64,000 nt of DNA from CAWJKP01 sp963843465 (GCA_963843465.1 CAWJKP010000002.1:1550001-1614000), one strand, 5' to 3'. Counted from the first letter of the stretch, positions 54,314 to 63,589 are shown. Notes: generated by a model not told the origin, from the letters alone. Numbers and translations: made by a program.

Positions 54314-55033
54314 GCGGACCGTCATGTGAGTGACATTGCAGTAGCCGTCACCTCTCGCGTTCAGACGGTCGGCAATCTGCCGAAATGGCAGACCGGCTTC
54401 TCGCATCTTTCTCGCAAGATGAATCCAAACTAGCCTCCGTTCCTTCCACTTTCGCTTGGCTGGCCGGCCGCCGCGATTGCCCTTGGCCCTCTGGCCCCGT
54501 TTGATCTGGTCGCTTCTCGCCGCGGGGTCGTCCGGGTGTTGGATTGTCGCTAAGGGCACATCACGGGCCAAACGTAGAAGTTGAACGTATTCACTGACTA
54601 CCGGAAGCTCATACTGCCATGTTGGATCAACAAACCGATTCCGCAAGAGCCGATCGCGGTGGACCGCAACAAGGATGGCCCCCCGCTTCCGAGCTTCTTC
54701 GATAGCTCGCTCCAGCAAGAAGCGATCATCCTGGAGACGGCTGGACTCGACCCCCTCAAAGACAATGATATCGCGGCCGAGCCTGAAGCCCATTTTCAGT
54801 AGCTTTCGCAGGGCATCCATTGTCTGGTCGTCGAGGTTCCCACTTTGCTCCTGATTTGGGTGAGACACGCGGCTATACAGAACTACTACGGGGAGCTTAC
54901 CAATCCGCTCGATGAAAGCGGACAGATGATGTATGAACTCACTGGCGATGCCCGGCGTGCATCGCCACAGATTAGTCTTTCTGCCCTGCCTGTCGATCCG
55001 ATACGCCTCATCGCTGTACTTTGGTTCCCTCAT
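54290..55033 (-). CDS. Divergent serine recombinase
   Basis: A 247-residue protein. The catalytic motif VVLYSRVSHPNQEQSGNLDDQ (Ser57) and the paired arginines in VHRDRLLRNRFVD identify a serine recombinase; the C-terminus is an HTH (AGLPFRQIADRLNARGDGYCNVTHMTVRNWLKRGV). A 48-residue N-terminal extension precedes the catalytic motif, which is unusual. It is not closely similar to the other two recombinases of the element. Confidence 0.82.
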   Translation of the reverse strand: MREPKYSDEAYRIDRQGRKTNLWRCTPGIASEFIHHLSAFIERIGKLPVVVLYSRVSHPNQEQSGNLDDQTMDALRKLLKMGFRLGRDIIVFEGVESSRLQDDRFLLERAIEEARKRGAILVAVHRDRLLRNRFVDPTWQYELPVVSEYVQLLRLARDVPLATIQHPDDPAARSDQIKRGQRAKGNRGGRPAKRKWKERRLVWIHLARKMREAGLPFRQIADRLNARGDGYCNVTHMTVRNWLKRGV

Positions 55034-55423
55034 TACTCACCATCCATTCTGAACACGGGCTGATTGGCGAGCCTTGGAGGCGATGGTGGATTCCCCTTCG
55101 GCTCGCCAATCAACGGCGGAAGCTACCCGCCTGCCCGTGTGTTCTTGCCCGCCTCGTTACAGTCCTGGAAATAACCCGAGAAGGCCCCTAGACCCCACCA
55201 GGATTTGGTCAAATCCAGTTTACGTCGATTCATACCGCCCTACCAAGAGGAACAAATTCCAGGGCCGTTCTGGGCTGTTTATCCCCAGTGTTTTGGCACA
55301 TTCCAGGCAACCCCTGTCCTCCCATCACCAGCTAGTTTGCCACTTCTATCATGGCAAACACGCAGTCTGTACAATCATCGTTTCCCGTCGTTCTCGTTCC
55401 CTTGACGAAACTGGGAGAGTCCA
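55034..55423. other. Intergenic region
   Basis: No gene seen. A GGGAGAG site immediately before 55424 serves the yjbQ homologue. Confidence 0.4.
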
Positions 55424-55846
55424 GTGAAATCGTATCGAGAGACCTTGACCTTCACCGTCCCCCAGCGGATGGGGTTTGTGAACATCACGCGGCAAGTGGA
55501 AGCCGCGGTCGCGAAGAGCAATATCCGCGATGGCATTGTACTCATTAACGCGATGCACATAACCGCATCGGTGTTCATCAACGATGACGAGCCCGGGCTG
55601 CACGAAGACTACAAGCGGTGGCTGGAAAAGCTGGCTCCCTATGACCCTTCGCCGCAGACCTATCACCACAACCGCACGGGGGAGGACAACGGCGACGCCC
55701 ATCACAAGCGGCAGATCATGGGCCGCGAGGTGGTCGTGGCGATCACCGAAGGTAAGCTCGACTTTGGCCCCTGGGAGCAGGTGTTCTACGGCGAGTTTGA
55801 TGGTCGTCGCCCGAAGCGGGTACTTATCAAGATTATTGGGGAGTAG
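55424..55846 (+). CDS. yjbQ: Element-borne YjbQ (UPF0047, secondary thiamine-phosphate synthase-like)
   Basis: A complete 140-residue protein starting at GTG, with a GGGAGAG site. The family core [28 protein letters not shown] is intact, with the histidines and acidic residues used in the YjbQ fold. Family members form beta-barrel trimers; E. coli YjbQ has thiamine-phosphate synthase activity. It matches the restored host protein at 98 of 140 positions by hand count, so it is a homologue rather than a duplicate. The position corresponding to the attachment core reads CTCATTAAC instead of CTGGTGAAC, so it lacks the target. It lies 61 bases inside the right end. Confidence 0.93.
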   Translation: MKSYRETLTFTVPQRMGFVNITRQVEAAVAKSNIRDGIVLINAMHITASVFINDDEPGLHEDYKRWLEKLAPYDPSPQTYHHNRTGEDNGDAHHKRQIMGREVVVAITEGKLDFGPWEQVFYGEFDGRRPKRVLIKIIGE

Positions 55847-55907
55847 CATACTCGTTCTCCCGACGTGTGGTCCCCGCAAGCAGAAATGGGGTGCAGTTAC
55901 TAGATAT

Positions 55908-55917
55908 TCCTGGTGAA
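55908..55917. other. attR core of the integrative element
   Basis: TCCTGGTGAA, as at attL. The 18 bases at 55893-55910 (GCAGTTACTAGATATTCC) form the other arm of the reconstructed attP. Confidence 0.9.
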
Positions 55918-56215
55918 CAGCATGCATATCACCAGCAGCATATTCATCAACGACAACGAGAGGGGGTTGCACCACGACTTCGGCAAGTGGTTGGAGAAGT
56001 TGGCCCCCTTCAACCCCGATCCGAACGTCTACCACCACAACCGCACCGGCGAGGACAACGCTGATGCCCACCTTAAACAGCAGGTGATGGGCCGGGAAGT
56101 TGTGGTGGCCGTCACCAATGGGAAGTTGGACTTCGGTCCCTGGGAGCAGATTTTCTATGGGGAGTTCGATGGAAACCGCTCCAAGCGGGTGCTGATCAAG
56201 GTCATCGGCGAGTAG
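55918..56215 (+). pseudogene. Host yjbQ-family gene, 3' half
   Basis: Continues the protein as [65 protein letters not shown] and ends [10 protein letters not shown]. With 45598-45722 it makes 423 bases and 140 codons plus stop. A possible in-frame start (the GTG inside the core, or ATG at 55922) would give a truncated protein. Confidence 0.92.
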
Positions 56216-56216
56216 G

Positions 56217-56255
56217 CAAGAAAACGACTCGGGCAGCAGTCGCCTGCTGCCCGAG
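56217..56255 (-). terminator. Terminator between yjbQ and the outer-membrane protein gene
   Basis: 12-bp stem CTCGGGCAGCAG (56228-56239) with CTGCTGCCCGAG (56244-56255) and a 4-base loop. On the minus strand it is followed by TCGTTTTCTTG. Confidence 0.8.
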
Positions 56256-56326
56256 CGGAGCCGTTACGAGCACGAGTGGTCGGCAGGGGGACTATCCGAC
56301 GGTTTTTCTCGTACCCCGCGGCACAA

Positions 56327-57844
56327 TCAGAAGCTATACGTCAGCCCGGCGAAGGCCCCGCTGAGGAGCATGTCGCTGCTGTGCTTGATGTCGGCGATTC
56401 CCGGCAGGTCCACGAAGTACTGGGGGAGCTGGTCGTCGGCCAGCCCCATGCCGGTGGCGAAGACCAGGCGGTAGCCGACGAAGGCATCCCAATGGCAGGC
56501 GAACTGCCATCCCAGGCCGATGTCGACTTGGGTCATGAAAGCCAGGCCGTCTTTACTCGAGTTTACCGGGTAGCCGCCCGGCACGTTGGGATCGGTCGAC
56601 ACGGCGGAGACGCCGCAGCTATTGGTCAGGTTGTAGTTCAAGTTCATGTGGTTGTCGTAGATGCCGATCTTGGGATTGACGAAGAAATGGACGTTGCAGC
56701 CCAAGTTGTAGTTCACGTCGGCCCCGAACTGGAAGCCGATGAGGTTGTTGACGATCCGGTCGGTGAGCTGCGCCTGGTCGAAGGGAGGCGCGTAGTTGGT
56801 GTACGAGGTGAAATCCAGCTCGTCGCTGAAACGGAAGTAGCGGACGCCGGCGGAGAGGCTCACGTCCATTCTAGGACCGCAACAGCAATGGTTGCTGAAG
56901 AAGTTGATTTCCACGCTCTGCACGTCGTTTTCCCGCTGGATCGCGTGCGCGACCGCGCCGTCGAACATCTGCTGCCCGGTGTAGGTGACCCCGTTTTGGG
57001 TGAAGGCGAGGTTGTCGTCCTGGAAGGTGAGGTTGACGGGGCCTTGCGCGGGAGTCGTGGCGGCCTGGCCGCCGAACTGGGCCAAGCCCCAATATTCGGC
57101 TTCCAAGGAGTATTGGCCGCAGCAGAAGGAGTGGCCGAGAACCACGTCCCAGCCGCCGGTCCAGTTCTCGTTGACCTGGGTATTGAGCAGTTGGTTGGCG
57201 TTGATCACCGAATTCGCGCTGGTCCAGACCTTGGGCTCGTCGCCTCGGCCCATCACCAGGCCGCGGACGGAGGCATACCATTGGTCGGCGCTGCTGGCGC
57301 CGACGAAGCCCTGATCGCAGGGGCTGGGCCCATAGACGCCGGGCGCCGGCGCCGGGGCTCCGCCCGCGTTGCCGTAGCAGCCTGAGTCCTGGAGCATTTG
57401 GTTGACCGTGCCGTTGCCCGACGCACAAGGATAGGCACCTGGAGTCGCCGGCTGCGGTGCGTACATGCCTTGGGCAGCGGACGGCGGATTCATCGCGGGT
57501 CCACCGCCGGGCAGCATCGTGCCGGGCGGCGGCGTAGCGAGCGTGGGCTGGCCCGGCCCCGAGGCGCTCGGCGGGGACGACATGCTCACGTCGCCGATCT
57601 GCTGGCCGTAGGCGTCGCTGGGCGGCAGGTACCCGGGTTGAGACACCAAGGCCGTGTGATACACCGACGGAGAGGGCGACGGCAGAGGCATCGCGGACGT
57701 GCTCGGAGAGCTGTAGGAGGGAGCCGCTTGGGCTTGCGGCAGGTCGAGCATCGCCGGCGCACCATACAGGCCGCCTTGAGCCCGGACTAGCGACGTCGCC
57801 AACACGACGCTGCTAAAAAGGGTTGCGACGAGAAGGTGTTTCAT
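56327..57844 (-). CDS. BBP7-type outer-membrane beta-barrel protein
   Basis: A 505-residue protein with a signal peptide (MKHLLVATLFSSVVLATSLVRAQ), a Pro/Ser-rich first third, and a beta-barrel-like region rich in alternating hydrophobic strands. The C-terminus ends in SGAFAGLTYSF, with a terminal Phe as expected for assembly by the BAM complex. The barrel contains GADVNYNLGCNVHFFVNPKIGIYDNHMNLNYNL and HSFCCGQYSLEAEYWGLAQFGG, as in the planctomycete BBP7 family. ATG 57844 with AAAGGAG upstream. Ligand or role is unknown. Confidence 0.85.
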   Translation of the reverse strand: MKHLLVATLFSSVVLATSLVRAQGGLYGAPAMLDLPQAQAAPSYSSPSTSAMPLPSPSPSVYHTALVSQPGYLPPSDAYGQQIGDVSMSSPPSASGPGQPTLATPPPGTMLPGGGPAMNPPSAAQGMYAPQPATPGAYPCASGNGTVNQMLQDSGCYGNAGGAPAPAPGVYGPSPCDQGFVGASSADQWYASVRGLVMGRGDEPKVWTSANSVINANQLLNTQVNENWTGGWDVVLGHSFCCGQYSLEAEYWGLAQFGGQAATTPAQGPVNLTFQDDNLAFTQNGVTYTGQQMFDGAVAHAIQRENDVQSVEINFFSNHCCCGPRMDVSLSAGVRYFRFSDELDFTSYTNYAPPFDQAQLTDRIVNNLIGFQFGADVNYNLGCNVHFFVNPKIGIYDNHMNLNYNLTNSCGVSAVSTDPNVPGGYPVNSSKDGLAFMTQVDIGLGWQFACHWDAFVGYRLVFATGMGLADDQLPQYFVDLPGIADIKHSSDMLLSGAFAGLTYSF

Positions 57845-58245
57845 GGCTACGAGACTCCTTTCCACAACAGTCCACTACGTCCCACTAAACGAATCGTCCG
57901 CCGGCAGAAGACGATCGGCAGAAATCCGCGATTCCGCACGGGTTTTGCTCAAGAGCCCCCGCGTCAATCGTCTCTTTCGCACCGACCCGCATATCGCGGT
58001 ATTCGGCGAGAAAGAAGTATTCCCTCAGAACCGGCAAAGCCTCGCGCCCGGCTGTGGAAGTCTACTGTCATTTCGCGCAAAGTCGCCCGTGCGCGAAGGC
58101 TTCGGCAGTCGGCGATTTGCCCGCGAGGGAAGTTGTAGCGTCCGGCGAAGCTTTCGCGCGGTATTCAAACCCTGCCGCTTGGGACCGGCGTGGCCGCCGG
58201 GGCTAACGGGTGTAGATCGGTTAGCCCCGGCTGTTGCCGCCGTCC
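57845..58245. other. Intergenic region with family G palindrome
   Basis: No gene seen. Contains GTGGCCGCCGGGGCTAAC and GTTAGCCCCGG in inverted orientation at about 58184-58240. Likely promoter of the outer-membrane gene at the left edge. Confidence 0.6.
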
Positions 58246-58866
58246 TTACAAGCCGGTGAAAAATTCCGCCGGATCGGAGGCCTCGGACGACGACACCGGG
58301 ACGAGACTGACGGGCAGTCGCTCGCTCAGCAGATCCAAGGCCAGCCGGGCGTCGTGATCGAGGTAGGTCCATTGGTCGGCCGCGTCGACCAGACTGTCGA
58401 AGTGCTCCGCAGCGCGATCGGTCAGGTCGGTCACCAATTCGAAACCGCTTTCCGATCCCGCCGGCTCGGTCGACAGCGTCGGGCTTGCCGACGAGGGGGC
58501 TGGAGGACTCGGCGCCTTGACCACGACCTCGGGCCGAGCCGGCTGCCGGTGCGGCCCGAGGAGAGCCGCCGCGGCCAGCAGCGAGGCGGCTGCGGCCATT
58601 ACGCCGGCCAGGCCCAGCGATCGGCGGAACCCCCGGCGGCGCCCGGTGCCACTGGCTGCTCGCCGGCCAAGGTTGCCTGGGCCGGTACCGGCGGACAAGC
58701 CGCCGGTGACGCCTGGCGGGGGTGCGTGGAGCACGCCGCACTGCCAGACCGCATCGCAGATCCGCGCGTGCAGCGCTTCGGAGAACGCCGGCCGGCTGTC
58801 GCAAGCCTCCGCACGCAGCCGCTCGGCGAGGACAGTCCGCGGGTCGATCTTCGTCGGTCTAACCAT
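58246..58866 (-). CDS. Probable anti-sigma factor
   Basis: A 206-residue single-pass membrane protein (LGLAGVMAAAASLLAAAALL, about residues 86-105). It overlaps the sigma-factor gene by 8 bases and lies downstream of it, as anti-sigma genes usually do. The N-terminal cytoplasmic part shows no clear zinc-binding anti-sigma (HxxxCxxC) motif, so the call is positional. Confidence 0.7.
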   Translation of the reverse strand: MVRPTKIDPRTVLAERLRAEACDSRPAFSEALHARICDAVWQCGVLHAPPPGVTGGLSAGTGPGNLGRRAASGTGRRRGFRRSLGLAGVMAAAASLLAAAALLGPHRQPARPEVVVKAPSPPAPSSASPTLSTEPAGSESGFELVTDLTDRAAEHFDSLVDAADQWTYLDHDARLALDLLSERLPVSLVPVSSSEASDPAEFFTGL

Positions 58867-59467
58867 GAGGCACCTCGATCCCCAACATCTCAGAAGGGGA
58901 CAGCCATCCGTCGCTTGCCAGGTCCGAAACCAGCGGCAGGAGCCTCTTCCGCGAGCGGAAGAGCATCGTTTTCACTCCCACCCAGGAACGCCCCAGCACG
59001 GCGGCAATCTCCCGGGCCGGCATCTGTTCGACATAAAACAGCCAAAGCGCCGTCCACTCGTCGGCCGAAAGCACGCGGGCCGCCAGACGCCACAACCGCT
59101 GCCGGGTCTCCTCCGCGACCAGCACCTGGTACGGCTCGGGCGCCTCGAACGCGGCCGATTCCCACGACGCCTCGACGACCGCCGGCCGGCTTTGGCGGTG
59201 ATGGTTGATGGCCACGCGGCGGGCGATCGTAAACAGCCAGGTGGCCAGTCGCCAGCGGGGGCGGTAGCGGTGCAGGTTGGTATACGCCCGCAGGAACGTC
59301 TCTTGGAGCAAGTCTTCCGCGTCGCCCCCGGCGCCCTGGCGACGCAGGAAGTGCAAAAGCGGGACCTGGAACCGCCGTACAAGCTGCTCGAAGCTGGCCG
59401 CGCAGCCGTCACGTGCAAGCCGTGCAAGTTCCTCGTCGCTCGACAAGGACGCCGGTGTACGCAGCAT
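58859..59467 (-). CDS. ECF-type RNA polymerase sigma factor
   Basis: A 202-residue sigma-70 group IV protein. Region 2 contains FEQLVRRFQVPLLHFLRRQGAGGDAEDLLQETFLRAY and WRLATWLFTIARRVAINHHR (promoter melting and -10 recognition). Region 4 contains LFYVEQMPAREIAAVLGRSWVGVKTMLFRSRKRL (-35 binding). It overlaps the membrane gene and is probably co-transcribed with it. Its promoters are unknown. A family F palindrome lies upstream. Confidence 0.92.
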   Translation of the reverse strand: MLRTPASLSSDEELARLARDGCAASFEQLVRRFQVPLLHFLRRQGAGGDAEDLLQETFLRAYTNLHRYRPRWRLATWLFTIARRVAINHHRQSRPAVVEASWESAAFEAPEPYQVLVAEETRQRLWRLAARVLSADEWTALWLFYVEQMPAREIAAVLGRSWVGVKTMLFRSRKRLLPLVSDLASDGWLSPSEMLGIEVPHG

Positions 59468-59522
59468 GGATCGAGCCTCTCACGAATCTATACAGCGGAT
59501 CGCGTCCGGCGGTTACAAAAAA

Positions 59523-59634
59523 CGTAACCGTTCACGGGTCGGGCGGGGACTGGTCCATTTTTCGGCCAAAAAAGCGCATTTCGCCGCGAGACGTAAGGCC
59601 GAAAACATGGACCTGTCCCCGTGAACGGTTACCA
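59523..59634. repeat. Palindromic repeat family F
   Basis: GTAACCGTTCACGGG and its reverse complement around about 80 bases. Single or nested arms occur at 24966-24980 and 27418-27552. Confidence 0.85.
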
Positions 59635-59647
59635 AAAAACGTGTCTC

Positions 59648-60565
59648 TCACCTTCTCCCGGGGGCACCAAGGATCTTTTGCGCGGTCAGCCACTGCAAGC
59701 AGCCCGTCTGCCAGCCCGCCCACATCGGGCCCTGATAGCCGTTGAGTCCGTGGCCGCCCTCGGGAAGTTCCAGGTATTCCGCGGGCACGTGGTGCGCCTT
59801 GAGGGCCTCGTAGAACATGCGGCTGTTGTCCGGCGTGACCAGCGTGTCGTCCTTGGCATGGGCCAGGAAGGCCGGCGGGGTGCGATCGGTGACCTGTTTC
59901 TCGTTGGAGAAGAGTTGCACCATCGCGGGCAGGGGATGAGGGCCGAGCAGGTTTTCCCGGCTCCCCTTATGGGTCTTTTCGCCCATGCTGATCACGGGAT
60001 AGATCAGCACGAGAAAATCGGGGCGGCAGCTCATGCGGTCAATGTTGTCGGCCGCTTGCGGATCGCCGGCGTCGAAATGCGTGCCCGCCGTGGAGGCTAG
60101 GTGGCCGCCGGCGGAAAAGCCCATGATGCCGATGCGGCCTGGGTCGATGCCCCAGCGCTTGGCATGGAAGCGGACCGTGCGGACGGCCCGCTGGGCGTCC
60201 AACAAGGGGACGAAAGGTTTGCCGTGCGGAAGCCGGTACTCCAACACGATACCCGCGATGCCGTGCCGCATCAGCCAAAGCGCGATGAGATGTCCCTCCG
60301 GGCCGACCACCAGGCCCCCGTAACCCCCGCCCGGACAAATCACGGCCGCGGTCCCGGTGGCCCTCTCCGGAACCGGCCGGTAGACGGTGATGGGCACGTC
60401 GGCCGCGCCGAACTGCCCGTCGCCCAGCGGCGCTGTCTGGGGCCAGAGCGAGAGCTTTTCAGGTTTGGGCGGCGCCATCGGGGCAGCCCGGACGGGCCAC
60501 GCCGAGAGCACCCCCAAGGCCACTGCGGCCGGCAACCAGAGGTGAAACGTCCTGACCAATGACAT
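59648..60565 (-). CDS. Alpha/beta-hydrolase (esterase, BD-FAE/AXE-like), secreted
   Basis: A 305-residue secreted hydrolase. Signal peptide (LPAAVALGVLSAWPVRAAP); GFSAGGHLAS gives the catalytic Ser, PAFLAHAKDDTLVTPDNS the Asp and LPEGGHGLNGY the His. The layout and ICPGGGYGGLVVGPEGHL (oxyanion hole) match BD-FAE/acetylxylan-esterase-like proteins. It is 4 bases from the next gene, hence an operon. Confidence 0.88.
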   Translation of the reverse strand: MSLVRTFHLWLPAAVALGVLSAWPVRAAPMAPPKPEKLSLWPQTAPLGDGQFGAADVPITVYRPVPERATGTAAVICPGGGYGGLVVGPEGHLIALWLMRHGIAGIVLEYRLPHGKPFVPLLDAQRAVRTVRFHAKRWGIDPGRIGIMGFSAGGHLASTAGTHFDAGDPQAADNIDRMSCRPDFLVLIYPVISMGEKTHKGSRENLLGPHPLPAMVQLFSNEKQVTDRTPPAFLAHAKDDTLVTPDNSRMFYEALKAHHVPAEYLELPEGGHGLNGYQGPMWAGWQTGCLQWLTAQKILGAPGRR

Positions 60566-60569
60566 AATT

Positions 60570-62013
60570 CTATTTCGCCTTCACGTCGAAGCAGTAAAGG
60601 TGCGTGTCGTAGCGGAGATAAAGCCGGCCGCCGACGACCACCGGATGGGCCCAGCTTTCACCCTCGCCCTCGACTTGGAACTGGCCGCGAATCTCCAGGC
60701 CCTGCGGAGAGCAGGTGGCCAGGGCCGCCTTGCCGCCGCTCTCGGAGAAGAGATAGAGCATGTGGTCGGCCCAGCAGAGGGAACCCTTGCCGACGCCCCG
60801 CTGCTTCCACATCGTCTTGCCGCTTTTCAGATCCAGGCAGGCCCACTCGCCCTCGTGGTTGCCGTAGACGTAGCCGCCGTCGAGGATATAGCCGCCGTGG
60901 TGGCAGACCATGTCGTGAGTGGTCCATGCCTCGGACGCCGCGCCGTTGGCGGCCAGTCGCAGGCAGATCCCGCCCTTGCCGTAGCCGTTGGCCCAGAAAA
61001 GATAACCGTTCTCATAGGCGGGCGTGGGGCAGTTGGCGATGTTGCCGGCGGCGAAACGGTTGGTCCAGACCAGGGCGCCGTTGCGGCTGTTGACGGCGAC
61101 CAGGCCCTGGTTGGTGCCGGTGACGATAAGCGTGCTTTTTGCCAGGGTGATTGGCAGGCAGGAGCTGTATTCCGGCCCGGCGGAGAAGCCGCGGCTGGCC
61201 CAGAGCTGGCGACCGCTCGTCTTGTCCAGCGCGACGATGCAATTGGACCCGCCCGGCTTGAAGATCACGAGGCTTCCCAGCACCAAGGGCGACTCGGCAT
61301 AGCCCCACTGGTCGGCGTGGCCGCCGAACTCCTTGGCGTCGTGGACCCACAAGCGGCGGCCCGTGGCCGTATCGAAACAGCCCAGCAGTCCGTCGTCCGA
61401 GAGCAGGTACAGCCGGCCGCCATCGATCGTCGGCGTGCCGCGGGAGCCGGGATGGTCATTCCATCCCCTGCCATGCTCGACCTGCCATTTCTTCTCGCCT
61501 TCCATGTCGAAGGCAAAGATCAGCAAGCGGTCCTTCTCTTCGCCGGTGATGTAGACCGTCTTGCCAGCCACGGCGACGCCGGAGAATCCCCGGCCGATGC
61601 CGTCGGCCTTCCAGACCAACGGCGGCCCTTGCGAGGGCCACTCTTGCAGCAGTCCCTTGTCGGGCGACTTGCCGTCGTGGTTCGGCCCCAGCCAGCAGGG
61701 CCACTCGCCTTCGGCTGAAGCCGCCCCGCCGGCTGCGGGCGTGAACCGGGCAAGCCATTTCTGGTCCGCCTCGCTGAGCTTCTCCAAGGCGATCGTGATC
61801 ACGCGGCCGTCGGCCCTCTCCAGCCGCACCTTGCCGTCGGCAACGTCCACAAGTTTGGCTCGCAGCTTGTATTGGCCCGTAGAGTCGGTCCAGGTCCGCA
61901 CGGTCTGGGCCGGCACGCGGGGTGGCCGGCCGGGGCTCGGCCGTAAAGCCGGGGTTGGACAGATAAACCAAGATTAGGGCGAGCACGGCGCCGATGGCCG
62001 ATCGTGCGAGCAT
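60570..62013 (-). CDS. SHD1 plus PQQ-like beta-propeller protein, one frameshift
   Basis: About 480 residues. The N-terminal part is a signal segment (MLARSAIGAVLALILVYLSNPGFTA). Near 61920 the frame changes at a C run and the product continues as VPAQTVRTWTDSTGQYKLRAKLVDVADGKVRLERADGRVITI, an SHD1 domain. Residues about 100 on form a PQQ-like propeller (EWPCWLGPNHDGKSPDKGLLQEW, IYITGEEKDRLLIFAFDMEGEKKWQ, LSDDGLLGCFDTATGRRLWVHD). The propeller has no obvious PQQ ligands, so it may be structural. It is in an operon with the esterase. Confidence 0.82.
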
Positions 62014-62034
62014 CACCGCATCCTCCGCAGGTAA

Positions 62035-62095
62035 AGTAGTCGGCACACGCCGTGTGCCGTAAGTCGCGGACGGCACACGGCGTGTGCCTGCTACA
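62035..62095. repeat. Palindromic repeat family B, two arms
   Basis: GCACACGCCGTGTGCCG and CGGCACACGGCGTGTGCCTGC around a few bases, between two minus-strand genes. Confidence 0.85.
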
Positions 62096-62108
62096 ATTTG
62101 CCGGCTCC

Positions 62109-63395
62109 TTACAACAGATCAACCGCGCTGTCGTCGCCAGGGCGATGGCGGCCGCGCTGGTTCTTCAGCTCATTCATCAAGAAGCTGATGGCGTGACAAT
62201 ACTCGCGGATCGCCGGGGCAAGCTCGTTGGCCTTGGCGGCCGCGGCCCCCTGCGACGCGTGAGCCTCGAATCGCGCCCAATCGACGGCCCAGTCTTCGGC
62301 GCGGGCCGCCTGGCGGAGTTCCTCGGCGATCTGGCCCAGCCGCGCGACAAACGCCGCATCGGGGACGCAATCGCTGGCCGTATAGGGACCTTTGCCCAGC
62401 GGCCGGCCTTCGTAGCGGTTCTCACCGCCGCCGTAGCGCTGCACCAGGGCCGCAATCCCGCTGCCCGCCACTCCCGCCAGCGCCACCAGGGCCGGCAGGT
62501 AATAGCGGGCGGCTGCCAAGCCCACCGCGGCCAGACCGCAGACTCCCAAAAGGCTCCAGACCAGCGGATGCACGGGCCGGGCGGGCCTGCCGCTGGCAAC
62601 GGCGTCTGCCCGGGCCGCCAAAGGCGCGGTCACCTGCACCACGATCACCGTAATATTGTCCGGCCCGCCCCGCAGGTTGGCCAAATCGACCAACGCGCGG
62701 ACCGCCTCGTTGGGCTCAAGACAGCCGAGGATCTTGCCGATCTCGTCGTCCTGCACCTGCCCCGAGAGTCCGTCGCTGCACAGCAGAAATATGTCGCCCA
62801 CCTGCACCGGCGCCGGACCTTCAAGGTCGACCTGAACCTGGGGATTGGGCCCCAGCGACCGGGTAATGATGTTCTTGCGGACGTAACTGGGGACTTCCTG
62901 GTCGCCGAACTGCCCGCTGGCCCGCAGCTCCCAGACCAGGCTATGGTCGAAGGTGAGCTGCTCCAGCCGGTGGTTCCGCCAACGGTAGACGCGGCTGTCG
63001 CCGACCTGCGCGACCAGGGAGCCCTGGGGCAACAGCACCAAGGAGCTGAGCGTGGTACCCATCCCCCTGAAGTCGTCGCTCGCCTGGCCCCGCGTATGGA
63101 TCTGGGTGTTGGCCTCATGGACGGCCGCCAGCAGGGCCTCGGGGGCGGTAAGGTCGGCAAGTTTGTAGTAGGAAAGGGGGATGATATCGCTCGCCAGCTT
63201 GCTAGCCAACTCCCCGGCGGCGTGGGCCCCCATTCCGTCGGCTACCAGGAACAGGTGGCCCCGGGTTTCCCATTTCTCCCTGCCGCTGGCCAGGGCCACG
63301 GCCTTGGAATCCTGGTTATTGGCCCTGCGCAGCCCCAGATCACTGGCAGCCGCCACTTGAAGGCAGTGGTCCCAATTAGTTGCGGTCGGATCCAT
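62109..63395 (-). CDS. PP2C-family serine/threonine phosphatase with membrane segment
   Basis: A 428-residue protein. The N-terminal 245 residues form a PPM phosphatase domain: ASDLGLRRANNQDS, LFLVADGMGAHAAGE, FRGMGTTLSSLVLL, VGDSRVYRW, LLCSDGLSG and RGGPDNITVIVV contain the metal-binding aspartates. A hydrophobic stretch (LVWSLLGVCGLAAVGLAAARYYLPALVALAGVAGS, about residues 280-315) is likely one or two membrane helices, and the C-terminal 90 residues are helical. It would reverse phosphorylation by Hanks-type kinases. Confidence 0.93.
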   Translation of the reverse strand: MDPTATNWDHCLQVAAASDLGLRRANNQDSKAVALASGREKWETRGHLFLVADGMGAHAAGELASKLASDIIPLSYYKLADLTAPEALLAAVHEANTQIHTRGQASDDFRGMGTTLSSLVLLPQGSLVAQVGDSRVYRWRNHRLEQLTFDHSLVWELRASGQFGDQEVPSYVRKNIITRSLGPNPQVQVDLEGPAPVQVGDIFLLCSDGLSGQVQDDEIGKILGCLEPNEAVRALVDLANLRGGPDNITVIVVQVTAPLAARADAVASGRPARPVHPLVWSLLGVCGLAAVGLAAARYYLPALVALAGVAGSGIAALVQRYGGGENRYEGRPLGKGPYTASDCVPDAAFVARLGQIAEELRQAARAEDWAVDWARFEAHASQGAAAAKANELAPAIREYCHAISFLMNELKNQRGRHRPGDDSAVDLL

Positions 63396-63589
63396 ATCTT
63401 TTCTATTCTAACGTGCCCCGGATCGTCCAACCAGCCCGGGGGCGGGTTGCTCTCCCCGAGCGGTCAATTTCGCGGATTCGGCCTAGGATCGCCGGCCCCG
63501 GCGTACTATACTCCGGCGGTTTTTTTCCGGCGGCGGCCGTCCCCTTGCTCCTCTTCCAGGGCCGGGAAAACGAGAAGTTCGGCAATCCC

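Larger units (their letters stand above)
45723..55917. mobile_element. Integrative element inserted in a yjbQ-family gene
   Basis: Bounded by the core TCCTGGTGAA at 45713-45722 and 55908-55917; one core copy plus the interior is 10,195 bases. Gene order: large serine integrase, small resolvase, IS3-type insertion, small ORF, nuclease-like gene, two small secreted proteins, zinc-binding protein, third serine recombinase, yjbQ homologue. The reconstructed circle junction has arms GCAGTTACTAGATATTCC and GGAATAACTCGTTACTGC, inverted repeats with 15 of 18 pairs matched, around a 12-base centre. No structural phage or conjugation genes are visible, so it may be mobilised by other means or be a genomic island. 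Confidence 0.9.
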
